Notes under the pieces: generated by a model
Databases searched by the model: none
What the model saw: the letters and a program-made list of their open reading frames with translations, nothing else
Told to the model about the DNA's origin: nothing
Origin: Neptuniibacter sp.
Lineage (GTDB): Bacteria > Pseudomonadota > Gammaproteobacteria > Pseudomonadales > Balneatricaceae
Assembly (NCBI RefSeq): GCF_024231755.1
Contig: NZ_JAAEQH010000061.1
Coordinates: forward strand, 1 to 37,761
Length of the DNA stretch: 37,761 nucleotides
Direction: 5' to 3'
Position numbers and translations under genes: made by a program
Part shown: piece after piece, positions 1-6,618 of the stretch
Numbering within the stretch: the first letter of the stretch is position 1
Layout of the letters: each line of letters begins with the position of its first letter

Positions 1-354
1 CAGATCAGCATCGAAATCAGGGTTTTCGTCTTTACCTTCTTCAAGGATTTGACGAACCGGGGTGCCCTCAGAGATAACGTCCATAATGTCGGCGTCATCT
101 TTCTTTAACTCACGCTCGATCAGTTCCGCCTGAGCCTCAAAAGAAACCAGCTCAACGCGTTCAGGTAATCCTGATATAGAACCAGAAGTTTGCTCACCAG
201 CTCCCGCCAGAATAGCTGACAATGCAGATTTACCGGAACCGTTTGTACCAGTAACCACCCAGTGCTGATTTTCTTCCAGAGTCCAGTTTATGTTGGAAAG
301 GGTGAATGATTCACCAAATTCAGCGCTGTAATTTTCGACGATGATCTTGTTCAT
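1..354 (-). CDS. modF: ModF-like ABC ATPase, 5' part (cut by window edge)
   Basis: Only the N-terminal 118 codons lie in the window; the frame runs open off the left edge. The ATG is at 354-352. The protein starts MNKIIVENYSAEFG and has a Walker A motif, GTNGSGKS, at about residues 34-41, followed by a stretch (ELVSFEAQAELIEREL) that resembles the region after the first P-loop of E. coli ModF/PhrA. Proteins of this family have two fused ATPase domains and no transmembrane segment of their own; they are linked to molybdate transport loci, but the role is poorly defined. It lies downstream of ilvC on the same strand but behind a good terminator (394-423), so it is probably transcribed separately. 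The family call rests on the P-loop context alone, and another duplicated-ATPase ABC protein is possible. Confidence 0.65.
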   Translation of the reverse strand, partial: MNKIIVENYSAEFGESFTLSNINWTLEENQHWVVTGTNGSGKSALSAILAGAGEQTSGSISGLPERVELVSFEAQAELIERELKKDDADIMDVISEGTPVRQILEEGKDENPDFDADL

Positions 355-393
355 GGTTCTAATAAATAGCTCGATAAAACGCAGTAAAAGGGC

Positions 394-423
394 AAAAAAA
401 AGCCAAGGCCAAAGGCCCTGGCT
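394..423 (-). terminator. Rho-independent terminator of ilvC
   Basis: On the minus strand a 10-bp stem (AGCCAGGGCC/GGCCTTGGCT, one G-U pair, loop TTT) is followed directly by a run of seven T. It lies about 40 bp after the ilvC stop codon and before the modF-like start. Confidence 0.85.
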
Positions 424-463
424 TTATCTTTCTATCTAAAAGAAGTGTTTAAGTAATAATGAC

Positions 464-1939
464 TTATACGATCTTCTTCATGTCGGCCATGTGCTTACGA
501 AGTTCAGCACCTACTGCTTCTACAGGGTGTGCGCGCAGTGCAGCGTTAACTTCGATAAGGCGAGCGTTGTCTACGCCTGTGTCAGCCAGGTCCAGACCTT
601 TGCCGATTACATCAGTGTCGATGTTTTTCATGAAGTCGCCTAGCAGTGGCAGGCAAGCGTGGTTGTACAGGTAGCAGCCGTACTCTGCAGTATCAGAGAT
701 AGTTGCGTTCATTTCGTACAGTTTCTTACGTGCGATTGTGTTAGCAATCAGCGGAGTTTCGTGCAGAGACTCGTAGTAAGCAGATTCAGCGATGATGCCA
801 GCAGCAGTCATCGTTTCGAATGCCAGCTCAACACCTGCTTTAACCATAGCAACCATCAGGATGCCGTTGTCGAAGAATTCCTGTTCAGAAATTTCTACGT
901 CGCCTGCCGGAGTCTTCTCGTAGTTAGTCTCAGCAGTTTCTGCGCGCCAGCCCAGAAGGTTCTTGTCATCGTTCGCCCAGTCTTCCATCATCACGCGAGA
1001 GAAAGTACCGTCGATGATGTCATCCTGATGCTTGTTGTACAGTGGGCGCATGATCACTTTCAGTTCTTCAGACAGATCAAATGCTTTGATCTTAGCTGGG
1101 TTAGAAAGACGATCCAGCATGTTAGTCACGCCGCCGTATTTCAGAGCTTCAGTGATAGTTTCCCAGCCGTACTGGATCAGCTTAGATGCGTAACCTGCAT
1201 CGATGCCTTTCTCAACCATCTTGTCGAAGCACAGGATAGAACCAGTCTGCAGCATACCGCACAGGATAGTCTGTTCACCCATCAGGTCAGACTTAACTTC
1301 AGCGATGAAAGAAGACATCAGAACGCCTGCTTTGTGACCGCCAGTACCTACAGCGTATGCTTTAGCCAGTGCAAGACCTTCACCTTTAGGATCGTTGTCT
1401 TCGTGAACAGCGATTAGTGTTGGTACACCGAAGCCACGTACGTATTCAGCACGTACTTCAGAACCTGGGCACTTAGGAGCAACCATGATTACAGTCAGGT
1501 CGTCACGAATCTGCATACCTTCTTCAACGATGTTGAAACCGTGAGAGTAAGACAGGCAAGCGCCTTCTTTCATCAGAGGCATAACTGCTTCAACAACAGG
1601 AGTGTGCTGCTTGTCTGGAGTCAGGTTCAGAACAACGTCCGCAGTAGGGATTAGTTCTTCGTATGTACCAACAACAAAACCGTTTTCAGTAGCGTTTTTC
1701 CAAGACTGACGCTTTTCAGCAATTGCAGCAGGGCGTAGAGCGTAGGAAACATCCAGGCCGCTGTCACGCAGGTTAAGACCCTGGTTCAGACCCTGTGCAC
1801 CACAGCCGATTACTACCATTTTTTTGCCTTTCAGAGCTTCAACGCCATCGCTGAACTCGTCCATAGACATAAAACGACATTTGCCCAGCTGTTCCAGCTG
1901 TTCACGCAGAGGAAGCGTGTTGAAATAGTTGTTAGACAT
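464..1939 (-). CDS. ilvC: Ketol-acid reductoisomerase, class II (long form)
   Basis: IlvC converts 2-acetolactate or 2-aceto-2-hydroxybutyrate to the dihydroxy acid using NADPH and Mg2+, the second common step of valine, leucine and isoleucine synthesis, in the cytoplasm. The 491-residue length equals that of the E. coli enzyme and marks the class II form with a duplicated C-terminal knotted domain; class I enzymes are about 330-340 residues. The nucleotide-binding loop [20 protein letters not shown] begins near residue 42, and the acid-rich metal-site region includes the [11 protein letters not shown] stretch near residue 217. The ATG is preceded by an AGGA ribosome site. The gene stands alone between its own terminator and a ~220-bp upstream region holding a LysR-type palindrome. 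A 252-codon open frame antisense to it is a shadow. Confidence 0.97.
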   Translation of the reverse strand: MSNNYFNTLPLREQLEQLGKCRFMSMDEFSDGVEALKGKKMVVIGCGAQGLNQGLNLRDSGLDVSYALRPAAIAEKRQSWKNATENGFVVGTYEELIPTADVVLNLTPDKQHTPVVEAVMPLMKEGACLSYSHGFNIVEEGMQIRDDLTVIMVAPKCPGSEVRAEYVRGFGVPTLIAVHEDNDPKGEGLALAKAYAVGTGGHKAGVLMSSFIAEVKSDLMGEQTILCGMLQTGSILCFDKMVEKGIDAGYASKLIQYGWETITEALKYGGVTNMLDRLSNPAKIKAFDLSEELKVIMRPLYNKHQDDIIDGTFSRVMMEDWANDDKNLLGWRAETAETNYEKTPAGDVEISEQEFFDNGILMVAMVKAGVELAFETMTAAGIIAESAYYESLHETPLIANTIARKKLYEMNATISDTAEYGCYLYNHACLPLLGDFMKNIDTDVIGKGLDLADTGVDNARLIEVNAALRAHPVEAVGAELRKHMADMKKIV

Positions 1940-2048
1940 TTCCTGATTCCGTATTAATTAAGTCAGAGTTAACTGACAGATTGGTTATTATGCGGCTACT
2001 CTAATGTATTAGGTGTGTCGCGTAAAATGATATATATCGATTGTTGTG

Positions 2049-2063
2049 TTGCGTTGAACGCAA
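2049..2063 (-). promoter_or_regulatory. Candidate LysR-type operator upstream of ilvC
   Basis: TTGCGTTGAACGCAA is a 7+1+7 perfect palindrome that fits the T-N11-A form of LysR-family sites. It lies 110 bp before the ilvC start. In E. coli ilvC is activated by the LysR-type protein IlvY from upstream sites, so this is a reasonable IlvY-like box, but no ilvY gene is in the window. Confidence 0.35.
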
Positions 2064-2262
2064 TATTGAATCGAGTAGGGTGTATAGAAGATAGTAGGGA
2101 ATTGCTTGTGTGCAAATTTGGTTAGGTGATGGCCGGGTTTGTTGGCTGATCATCAGAGCTAAGCCTATTCACAAATCGCGTGATACTTATAAAGAGCAAG
2201 AGTAACCAAGTAACCAACGCTACGTTTTGTGACCGTCCTAAAATAGATCGTAAAGCCTATCT
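2064..2262. other. Intergenic stretch with no recognised feature
   Basis: No gene, tRNA or convincing hairpin seen. The right end (2253-2262) is weakly similar to the ends of the repeat units that follow, as if it were an eroded unit boundary. Confidence 0.4.
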
Positions 2263-2453
2263 TGGTTTTGGAGATGCATGACCATTTTAGGTGGAGCGGA
2301 TTAGTAGGGCTGGATTTATTGGTTACAGCTTTAGGCTGTAACCACCCTGCGGGCTTCGCGCTGAAGCGCTCGATTATGATTGCTGCGCAATCGTTGAACC
2401 AAGGAATTAAAGGAACAAACTCAGCGCTGTAGCAGAAAATAAAAAGGTCATCC
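2263..2453 (-). repeat. Tandem repeat unit A (191 bp)
   Basis: First (leftmost) of four tandem units downstream of the initiator tRNA. It contains stem 1 at 2321-2343 (GGTTACAGC/GCTGTAACC), stem 2 GCGCT-GA-AGCGC, the invariant stem GATTGC-TGC-GCAATC and the palindrome CAGCGCTG. Stems 1 and 2 match unit D; the right-hand palindrome matches unit C. Confidence 0.85.
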
Positions 2454-2642
2454 TGGTTTGGAGATGTATGATCTTTTTTGGGGCGAGAGGCAAGGGGCTG
2501 GATTTGCTTATTGCAGCTCAGTGCTGCAATAACTCTAACGGGCTTCGCGCATTGCGCTCGGCGATGATTGCTGCGCAATCGTTGAACCAAGGAATTATAG
2601 GAACAAACTCAACGTTGTATCAGAAAATAAAAAAGGCCATCC
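2454..2642 (-). repeat. Tandem repeat unit B (189 bp)
   Basis: Second unit. Stem 1 (2508-2532) is TTATTGCAGC/GCTGCAATAA, different in sequence from unit A but fully paired. Stem 2 is GCGCA-T-TGCGC. The right-hand palindrome is CAACGTTG. The unit ends in the common AAAATAAAAAAGGCCATCC. Confidence 0.85.
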
Positions 2643-2831
2643 TGGTTTGGAGATGTATGAGCTTTTTAGATGGAGTGTATTAGAGGCTGGATTTGCTTAT
2701 TGCAGCTCAGTGCTGCAATAACCCTGGCGGGCTTCGCGCAGTGCGCTCGGCGATGATTGCTGCGCAATCGTTGAACCAAGGAATTAAAGGAACAAACTCA
2801 GCGCTGTAGCAGAAAATAAAAAAGGCCATCC
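2643..2831 (-). repeat. Tandem repeat unit C (189 bp)
   Basis: Third unit. Stem 1 is the TTATTGCAGC type of unit B and stem 2 is GCGCA-G-TGCGC, but the right-hand palindrome is CAGCGCTG as in unit A. It is therefore a mosaic of the variants in its neighbours. Confidence 0.85.
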
Positions 2832-3023
2832 TGGTTTTGGAAATGCATGACCTTTTTAGGTGGAGCGGATTAGTAGGGCTGGATTTATTGGTTACAGCTT
2901 TAGGCTGTAACCACCCTGCGGGCTTCGCGCTGAAGCGCTCGATTATGATTGCTGCGCAATCGTTGAACCAAGGAATTATAGGAACAAACTCAACGTTGTA
3001 GCAGAAAATAAAAAAGGCCATCC
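2832..3023 (-). repeat. Tandem repeat unit D (192 bp)
   Basis: Fourth unit, nearest the tRNA. Left part (stems 1 and 2) is nearly identical to unit A; the right-hand palindrome is CAACGTTG as in unit B. Its right end forms half of the tRNA terminator, so each unit junction looks like a copy of that terminator half. Confidence 0.85.
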
Positions 3024-3038
3024 GATGGATGACCTTTT
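3008..3038 (-). terminator. Terminator of the initiator tRNA gene
   Basis: On the minus strand AAAAAAGGTCATCC and GGATGGCCTTTTTT pair around a 3-nt loop with one G-U wobble, ending in a T tract. It starts about 12 bp after the tRNA CCA end. Related, weaker hairpins sit at each junction between the repeat units. Confidence 0.8.
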
Positions 3039-3050
3039 TTATTTTGAATC

Positions 3051-3127
<77 letters not shown>

Positions 3128-3141
3128 TCAATGTGGCGCGA

Positions 3142-3170
3142 ATAATATAGAGCGCTTCGAACTTTAGCAA
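3142..3170 (-). promoter_or_regulatory. Promoter of the initiator tRNA gene
   Basis: On the minus strand TTGCTA (3170-3165) and TATTAT (3147-3142) are separated by exactly 17 bp. They are followed by a GC-rich discriminator (TCGCGCC), typical of stringently controlled stable-RNA promoters. Transcription would begin 7-9 bp before the tRNA. Confidence 0.7.
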
Positions 3171-3219
3171 GGTTTAATTTTGCAATTGCGAAATAAATAG
3201 CGCGCCTTTTCTCAAACTC

Positions 3220-3233
3220 GTAAAAAATGTAAC
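3220..3233 (+). promoter_or_regulatory. Tandem GTAAA-N4-GTAAC box before the DUF4198-A operon
   Basis: GTAAA-AAAT-GTAAC matches the box seen before four other units of the island. A weak -10-like TTAGAT lies 27 bp downstream (3261-3266). It is about 190 bp from the chosen GTG start at 3424, farther than the other copies, which implies a long leader. This is the least certain member of the set. Confidence 0.45.
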
Positions 3234-3423
3234 AACACTGGGGGTGTCGGGGCGTCTGAATTAGATTGGCATTTTTATTATCTCTTGGGTCAGCTCGACC
3301 ATTGTCTTCACAGTTTCTAGAAAGCAATAGCAAAGGCAGGGTGCCTGCAATTTAGGTGGAAGATTGACTGATGAAACCAAGAGAGGTGTATCCAAAAAGA
3401 GTAAGGATAAGGAGCTGTTGACG

Positions 3424-4251
3424 GTGAAGGTTGCAAGGGGGATATGTGTTAAAGGAATGGTTTTAGCTATATTTGCCTCTTTGGCATTGGGCGTTCAGGC
3501 CCATCCGCGCTGGATACTACCAGGGGAATTCACTATCTCTGGTGATGAAGACCAGTGGGTGAGTTTTGATCTGACGGCATCTCACTCTGTATTTAGCGTA
3601 GATAAAGGCATATCGGCACAGAACGTTCGCATCATTTCACCTGATGGTGATCAGAATTATCTAAGAAACTTCTTTACCGGTCATCGTCGTAGCGTATTTG
3701 ATCTGGAGTTTGAAATGGACGGAACTTATAAGATCTATGAGGAGCGCCCAATTTTCTATTACACCGGCTACAAAACAGGAAAGAGAGAAACGGTAAAATA
3801 CATTCCCGGAAATAAGGTGGAAGTTCAGGGGCGATTGCCAGAGCGTGCAAGAGAGGTGCGTACGGAAGTTCTTGATATGTCCACGGTGGTTTATGTTACT
3901 CGCAATGCGCCCACGGACACCGTTCTCGAGCCCAAAGGGAAGGGGCTTGAGCTAGTTCCTGTAACCCATCCTAGCGATATTGTTGAGGGAGAGGAGGTTA
4001 CCGTTAAAATGCTATTGGATGGTCAGCCTGCTGCTGGGGTTGAGGTTGAAATAACTCCTAATGGCACTCGCTATCGTGATGAGCGTAAAAGCATACTCTT
4101 AACAACTGATGATAGCGGCCTTGTGGTCTTTACTCCGGATCAACCAGGCGCTTGGTTGATGGCTGCTACATTGTACTCTCAAGAAAATTCACCCATGGCT
4201 GATGTGCGATGGTCAGCTCGCTATATGACATTTGAAGTTGCTCCTCAGTAG
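3424..4251 (+). CDS. DUF4198 periplasmic metal-handling protein A
   Basis: Secreted DUF4198 (PF10670) protein of 275 residues from the GTG at 3424. That start is chosen because AAGGAG lies 9 bp upstream and gives a normal ~25-residue signal peptide ending VQA; an upstream TTG at 3364 would put a charged 20-residue tail before it. The predicted mature protein begins HPRWILP, the His-x-x-Trp start common in this family. Other His shared with the second copy (23640) lie in TASH, GHRRSVFD and VTHP. The C-terminal third is an Ig-like domain (EVEITPNG, then PGAW near the end). DUF4198 proteins are found with TonB receptors and metal transporters; a role in binding or carrying metal in the periplasm is inference. 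It precedes the regulator/kinase pair by ~105 bp and is probably co-transcribed with it. Confidence 0.85.
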   Translation: MKVARGICVKGMVLAIFASLALGVQAHPRWILPGEFTISGDEDQWVSFDLTASHSVFSVDKGISAQNVRIISPDGDQNYLRNFFTGHRRSVFDLEFEMDGTYKIYEERPIFYYTGYKTGKRETVKYIPGNKVEVQGRLPERAREVRTEVLDMSTVVYVTRNAPTDTVLEPKGKGLELVPVTHPSDIVEGEEVTVKMLLDGQPAAGVEVEITPNGTRYRDERKSILLTTDDSGLVVFTPDQPGAWLMAATLYSQENSPMADVRWSARYMTFEVAPQ

Positions 4252-4356
4252 ATGTTTGCTGTTATGGGTTATAAATTCATAAATTGATTTATTTCTTCGT
4301 TGCAAATAGAATTCATTCGCAAATAGGTATTGTTGTTATTTGATGTGGCGAATGTA

Positions 4357-5049
4357 ATGAGCAGTGCAGCACGTATTCTTATCATTGAAGATGATAGAAC
4401 CCTTAATCATCAGATTAGCTCACTTTTATCCGAGAATGGCTATGAAACTGATCAGCGCTTCGATGGTAGGCAGGGGTTGGTTTCTGCATTAAGTAATGCT
4501 TATGATCTGGTGTTGCTTGATGTGCTGTTACCAGGCCTTGATGGCTTCAACTTATTGAGCAAGCTGCGCAAGAAGCGTCAAACCCCTGTGATGATGTTAA
4601 CTGCTTGCGGTGCCGAGCAGGAGCGCATTACCGGGTACAGCAATGGAGCCGATGATTATCTTTCTAAACCGTTTAATGTCACAGAGTTTCTACTACGTAT
4701 AGAAGCATTGTTACGCAGAACGCGTAACAATGTGGCAACGCATATAGAGCAAACGCTCCTACAAACTACCTGCTTCGAGCTAGATCGAAAGAAAAATAGT
4801 GTCACTAAAGGCGCTGCAGAACTAACTCTAACCCCAATGGAATTTAAGCTTTTATGGGCTTTGGTTATTCGTAAAGGCGAGGTGTTGAGTAAGCCTTATC
4901 TTTATCAGTCGGTTATGAATCGTGATTTTAGCCGTTACGATCGAAGTCTTGATATGCACCTGAGCAGGGTTCGTAGAAAACTAACCAAGGCAGGCATTGA
5001 TGCTTCGCATATAGAAACAGTACATGGCGAAGGGTACTGTTATAAATGA
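4357..5049 (+). CDS. OmpR/CpxR-like response regulator A
   Basis: Two-domain response regulator of 230 residues. The receiver has the acidic pocket EDD at 11-13, phospho-acceptor Asp55 (LVLLDVLLPG), switch Thr82 and Lys104. After the switch Thr it reads ACGAEQ where most OmpR-family members have ARGDE. The C-terminal winged helix contains YDRSLDMHLSRVRRKL, close to CpxR, and ends GEGYCYK. The ATG at 4357 is chosen because the fold starts 5 residues later; a TTG at 4330 would add 9 residues. Its stop overlaps the kinase start (ATGA). It is the paralogue of the regulator at 18168. Inferred role: activator of the receptor and TonB genes through tandem GTAAA boxes. PfeR-like regulation of siderophore receptors is a possible parallel. 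Confidence 0.92.
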   Translation: MSSAARILIIEDDRTLNHQISSLLSENGYETDQRFDGRQGLVSALSNAYDLVLLDVLLPGLDGFNLLSKLRKKRQTPVMMLTACGAEQERITGYSNGADDYLSKPFNVTEFLLRIEALLRRTRNNVATHIEQTLLQTTCFELDRKKNSVTKGAAELTLTPMEFKLLWALVIRKGEVLSKPYLYQSVMNRDFSRYDRSLDMHLSRVRRKLTKAGIDASHIETVHGEGYCYK

Positions 5050-6380
5050 ATCATGGTTTGTTCTGGAAGCTGTTTGCCATTCTAGTGGCGGGCACCGTTG
5101 TTCTTTTTGCTGGGATACATTGGCTGGTAAATCATACTGAGCGGGAGATGAGCTATATTGCTGATCATCACCAGCAGGAGATGAGAGCCTGGGCCAACCA
5201 TGCAGAATCTCTGTATGTAAAAGGTGATATGGATGAACTCAATAGATGGATTATTCAACTACAGGATAAAGAATATACCTGGGTTGCCATTGTTTCACCG
5301 GAGCTGCACCTAATCGCCGGAAATAAGATAGATCAGAGTTATGTAGATGAGTTCAGGCTTGGACGAAGTATTGAATGGATGATTCATCTCTATCATAACT
5401 ACAATCCGGTAATGGACCTGTTTTTTGAGGATGGTGAAACGCACTTCATTATCCGTCTGCCGCAGCGCATGCGGCCAGGTAACCTATGGCAAACCACACA
5501 GCTGATGTTGCAGGTGGGCCTACCGTTTTGTGTCTTGGCCGTTGTTTGTTTGTTGTTGTACCGGCATCTAGTTTCCCCAATTCGTAAATTAGAAAAAACT
5601 ACGCGACAGTTTGCAGCTGGGAATTATGATGTGCGAGTACGTGACTCATTAGGTCGTCGAAATGATGAGCTGGCTAGTTTGGCACAAACATTCGATGCTA
5701 TGGCTGAGCACACAGGGGGGTTGATAGTTACTCAGCGTCAGTTGATAGCAGATCTTTCTCATGAATTAAGAACACCGATAACACGTATCGAAATGGCGCT
5801 TAACGCTAAAGATCAGCAAGCGAGCCAGGATTCAATTGAGCGTATTAAAAAAGACGTAGCTTGTATTCGGGCATTATCTGAGGATGCGCTAACTTTGGCC
5901 TGGATTGATACTGAGAAGCCTATCATTAGTTCGGAGCCAATGGACCTGGTCGATCTGCTTGATAGCATAATTGATGATGCTCGATTTGAGTTTTTTGATC
6001 GTCGCATCCAGGCATATCTGCCTGATGTTGCGCCAATTGAAGGCTCAAATAACCGTGTCTTGGGGCAGGCATTAGAGAATGTTGTTCGCAATGCCTTGCG
6101 TTACACGCCGGTGGGCGGGCAGGTTGAAGTTGAGCTGATTAAGCTCAAAGATCATTTTCAGCTAACTATTGCAGATCAAGGGCCGGGTGTGCCTGATGAA
6201 TATTTAGAGAAGATATTTCAGCCCTTTTTTCGCGTTGAAAAAGAAAGGGGTAAAGACTCAGGGGGCTTTGGTTTAGGTTTGGCATTGGCCAAAAGGCAGA
6301 TTGAGGCTCTGTCGGGCCGCATTTCTGCGGCTAATCAGCCACAAGGTGGCTTATTGATTACAGTGACCTTGAAAATCTAG
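5046..6380 (+). CDS. Membrane histidine kinase A (partner of 4357)
   Basis: Sensor kinase of 444 residues: TM1 about 8-28, periplasmic sensor 29-150, TM2 about 152-175, HAMP to about 224, HisKA with phospho-His239 (ADLSHELRTP), N box NVVRNALRYTP, then G boxes DQGPGVPDEY and GGFGLGLALAKRQIEAL. The periplasmic part is rich in His (HTE, DHHQQE, NHAE, HLYHNY), compatible with direct metal sensing, but the ligand is unknown. The length is close to PfeS-type kinases that sense ferric siderophores. The start overlaps the regulator stop by 4 bp, so the two are translationally coupled. It pairs with the kinase at 18902, and both share W-x-x-I-H in the sensor. Confidence 0.93.
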   Translation: MNHGLFWKLFAILVAGTVVLFAGIHWLVNHTEREMSYIADHHQQEMRAWANHAESLYVKGDMDELNRWIIQLQDKEYTWVAIVSPELHLIAGNKIDQSYVDEFRLGRSIEWMIHLYHNYNPVMDLFFEDGETHFIIRLPQRMRPGNLWQTTQLMLQVGLPFCVLAVVCLLLYRHLVSPIRKLEKTTRQFAAGNYDVRVRDSLGRRNDELASLAQTFDAMAEHTGGLIVTQRQLIADLSHELRTPITRIEMALNAKDQQASQDSIERIKKDVACIRALSEDALTLAWIDTEKPIISSEPMDLVDLLDSIIDDARFEFFDRRIQAYLPDVAPIEGSNNRVLGQALENVVRNALRYTPVGGQVEVELIKLKDHFQLTIADQGPGVPDEYLEKIFQPFFRVEKERGKDSGGFGLGLALAKRQIEALSGRISAANQPQGGLLITVTLKI

Positions 6381-6534
6381 CTTCATGTTCCTGTCCACTC
6401 AAACGGCATGATGTCCCTGATTAAAGCAGCAGGGTGGTTAATTTCAGCTCTGTCTTCGAGTTAACGCTTGGCCCTGAAGGCTTGGTTTCACGTGCTCACT
6501 ATTCTTTAACATCACATCTCTTTTTCTATGAAAA

Positions 6535-6581
6535 GTAACAAATGTAAACGTTATTACATTTGCTCCCTAAATATCGATAAT
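6535..6581 (+). promoter_or_regulatory. Promoter with tandem GTAAC-N4-GTAAA box, receptor A
   Basis: GTAAC-AAAT-GTAAA at 6535-6548, then 27 bp, then GATAAT at 6576-6581 as -10. The box ends 70 bp before the receptor start. The second half-site is also the left arm of the inverted repeat at 6539-6562. Confidence 0.55.
6539..6562. promoter_or_regulatory. 9-bp inverted repeat CAAATGTAA-N6-TTACATTTG
   Basis: Perfect 9-bp arms around ACGTTA. A diverged copy, CAAATGTAA followed by TATTATTTG, lies at 6588-6610 just before the start codon. The outer bases (AAATGT/ACATTT) resemble gammaproteobacterial Zur sites but the inner bases do not. It may be a head-to-head version of the regulator half-site. 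Confidence 0.5.
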
Positions 6582-6618
6582 GCTTCGCAAATGTAAATAG
6601 TTATTATTTGGTATTGTA

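Noticed and set aside
659..1417. 252-codon frame antisense to ilvC
   Set aside because: Shadow of a highly expressed conserved gene; no ribosome site or recognisable domain.
2202..2215. GTAACCAAGTAACC as another copy of the tandem regulator box
   Set aside because: Spacing is three, not four, and it is not placed before any gene start.
2165..2590. 141-codon open frame on the minus strand within the repeats
   Set aside because: It is built from repeat-unit sequence, has no ribosome site, and its peptide pattern simply recurs with each unit. Translated repeat, not a gene.
2263..3023. CRISPR array
   Set aside because: Units are ~190 bp, contiguous and with no unique spacers between short repeats.
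6539..6562. Classical Zur box
   Set aside because: Outer bases agree but the central GTTATAnTATAAC core is missing, and the length is 24 rather than 23. Kept only as an unexplained inverted repeat.
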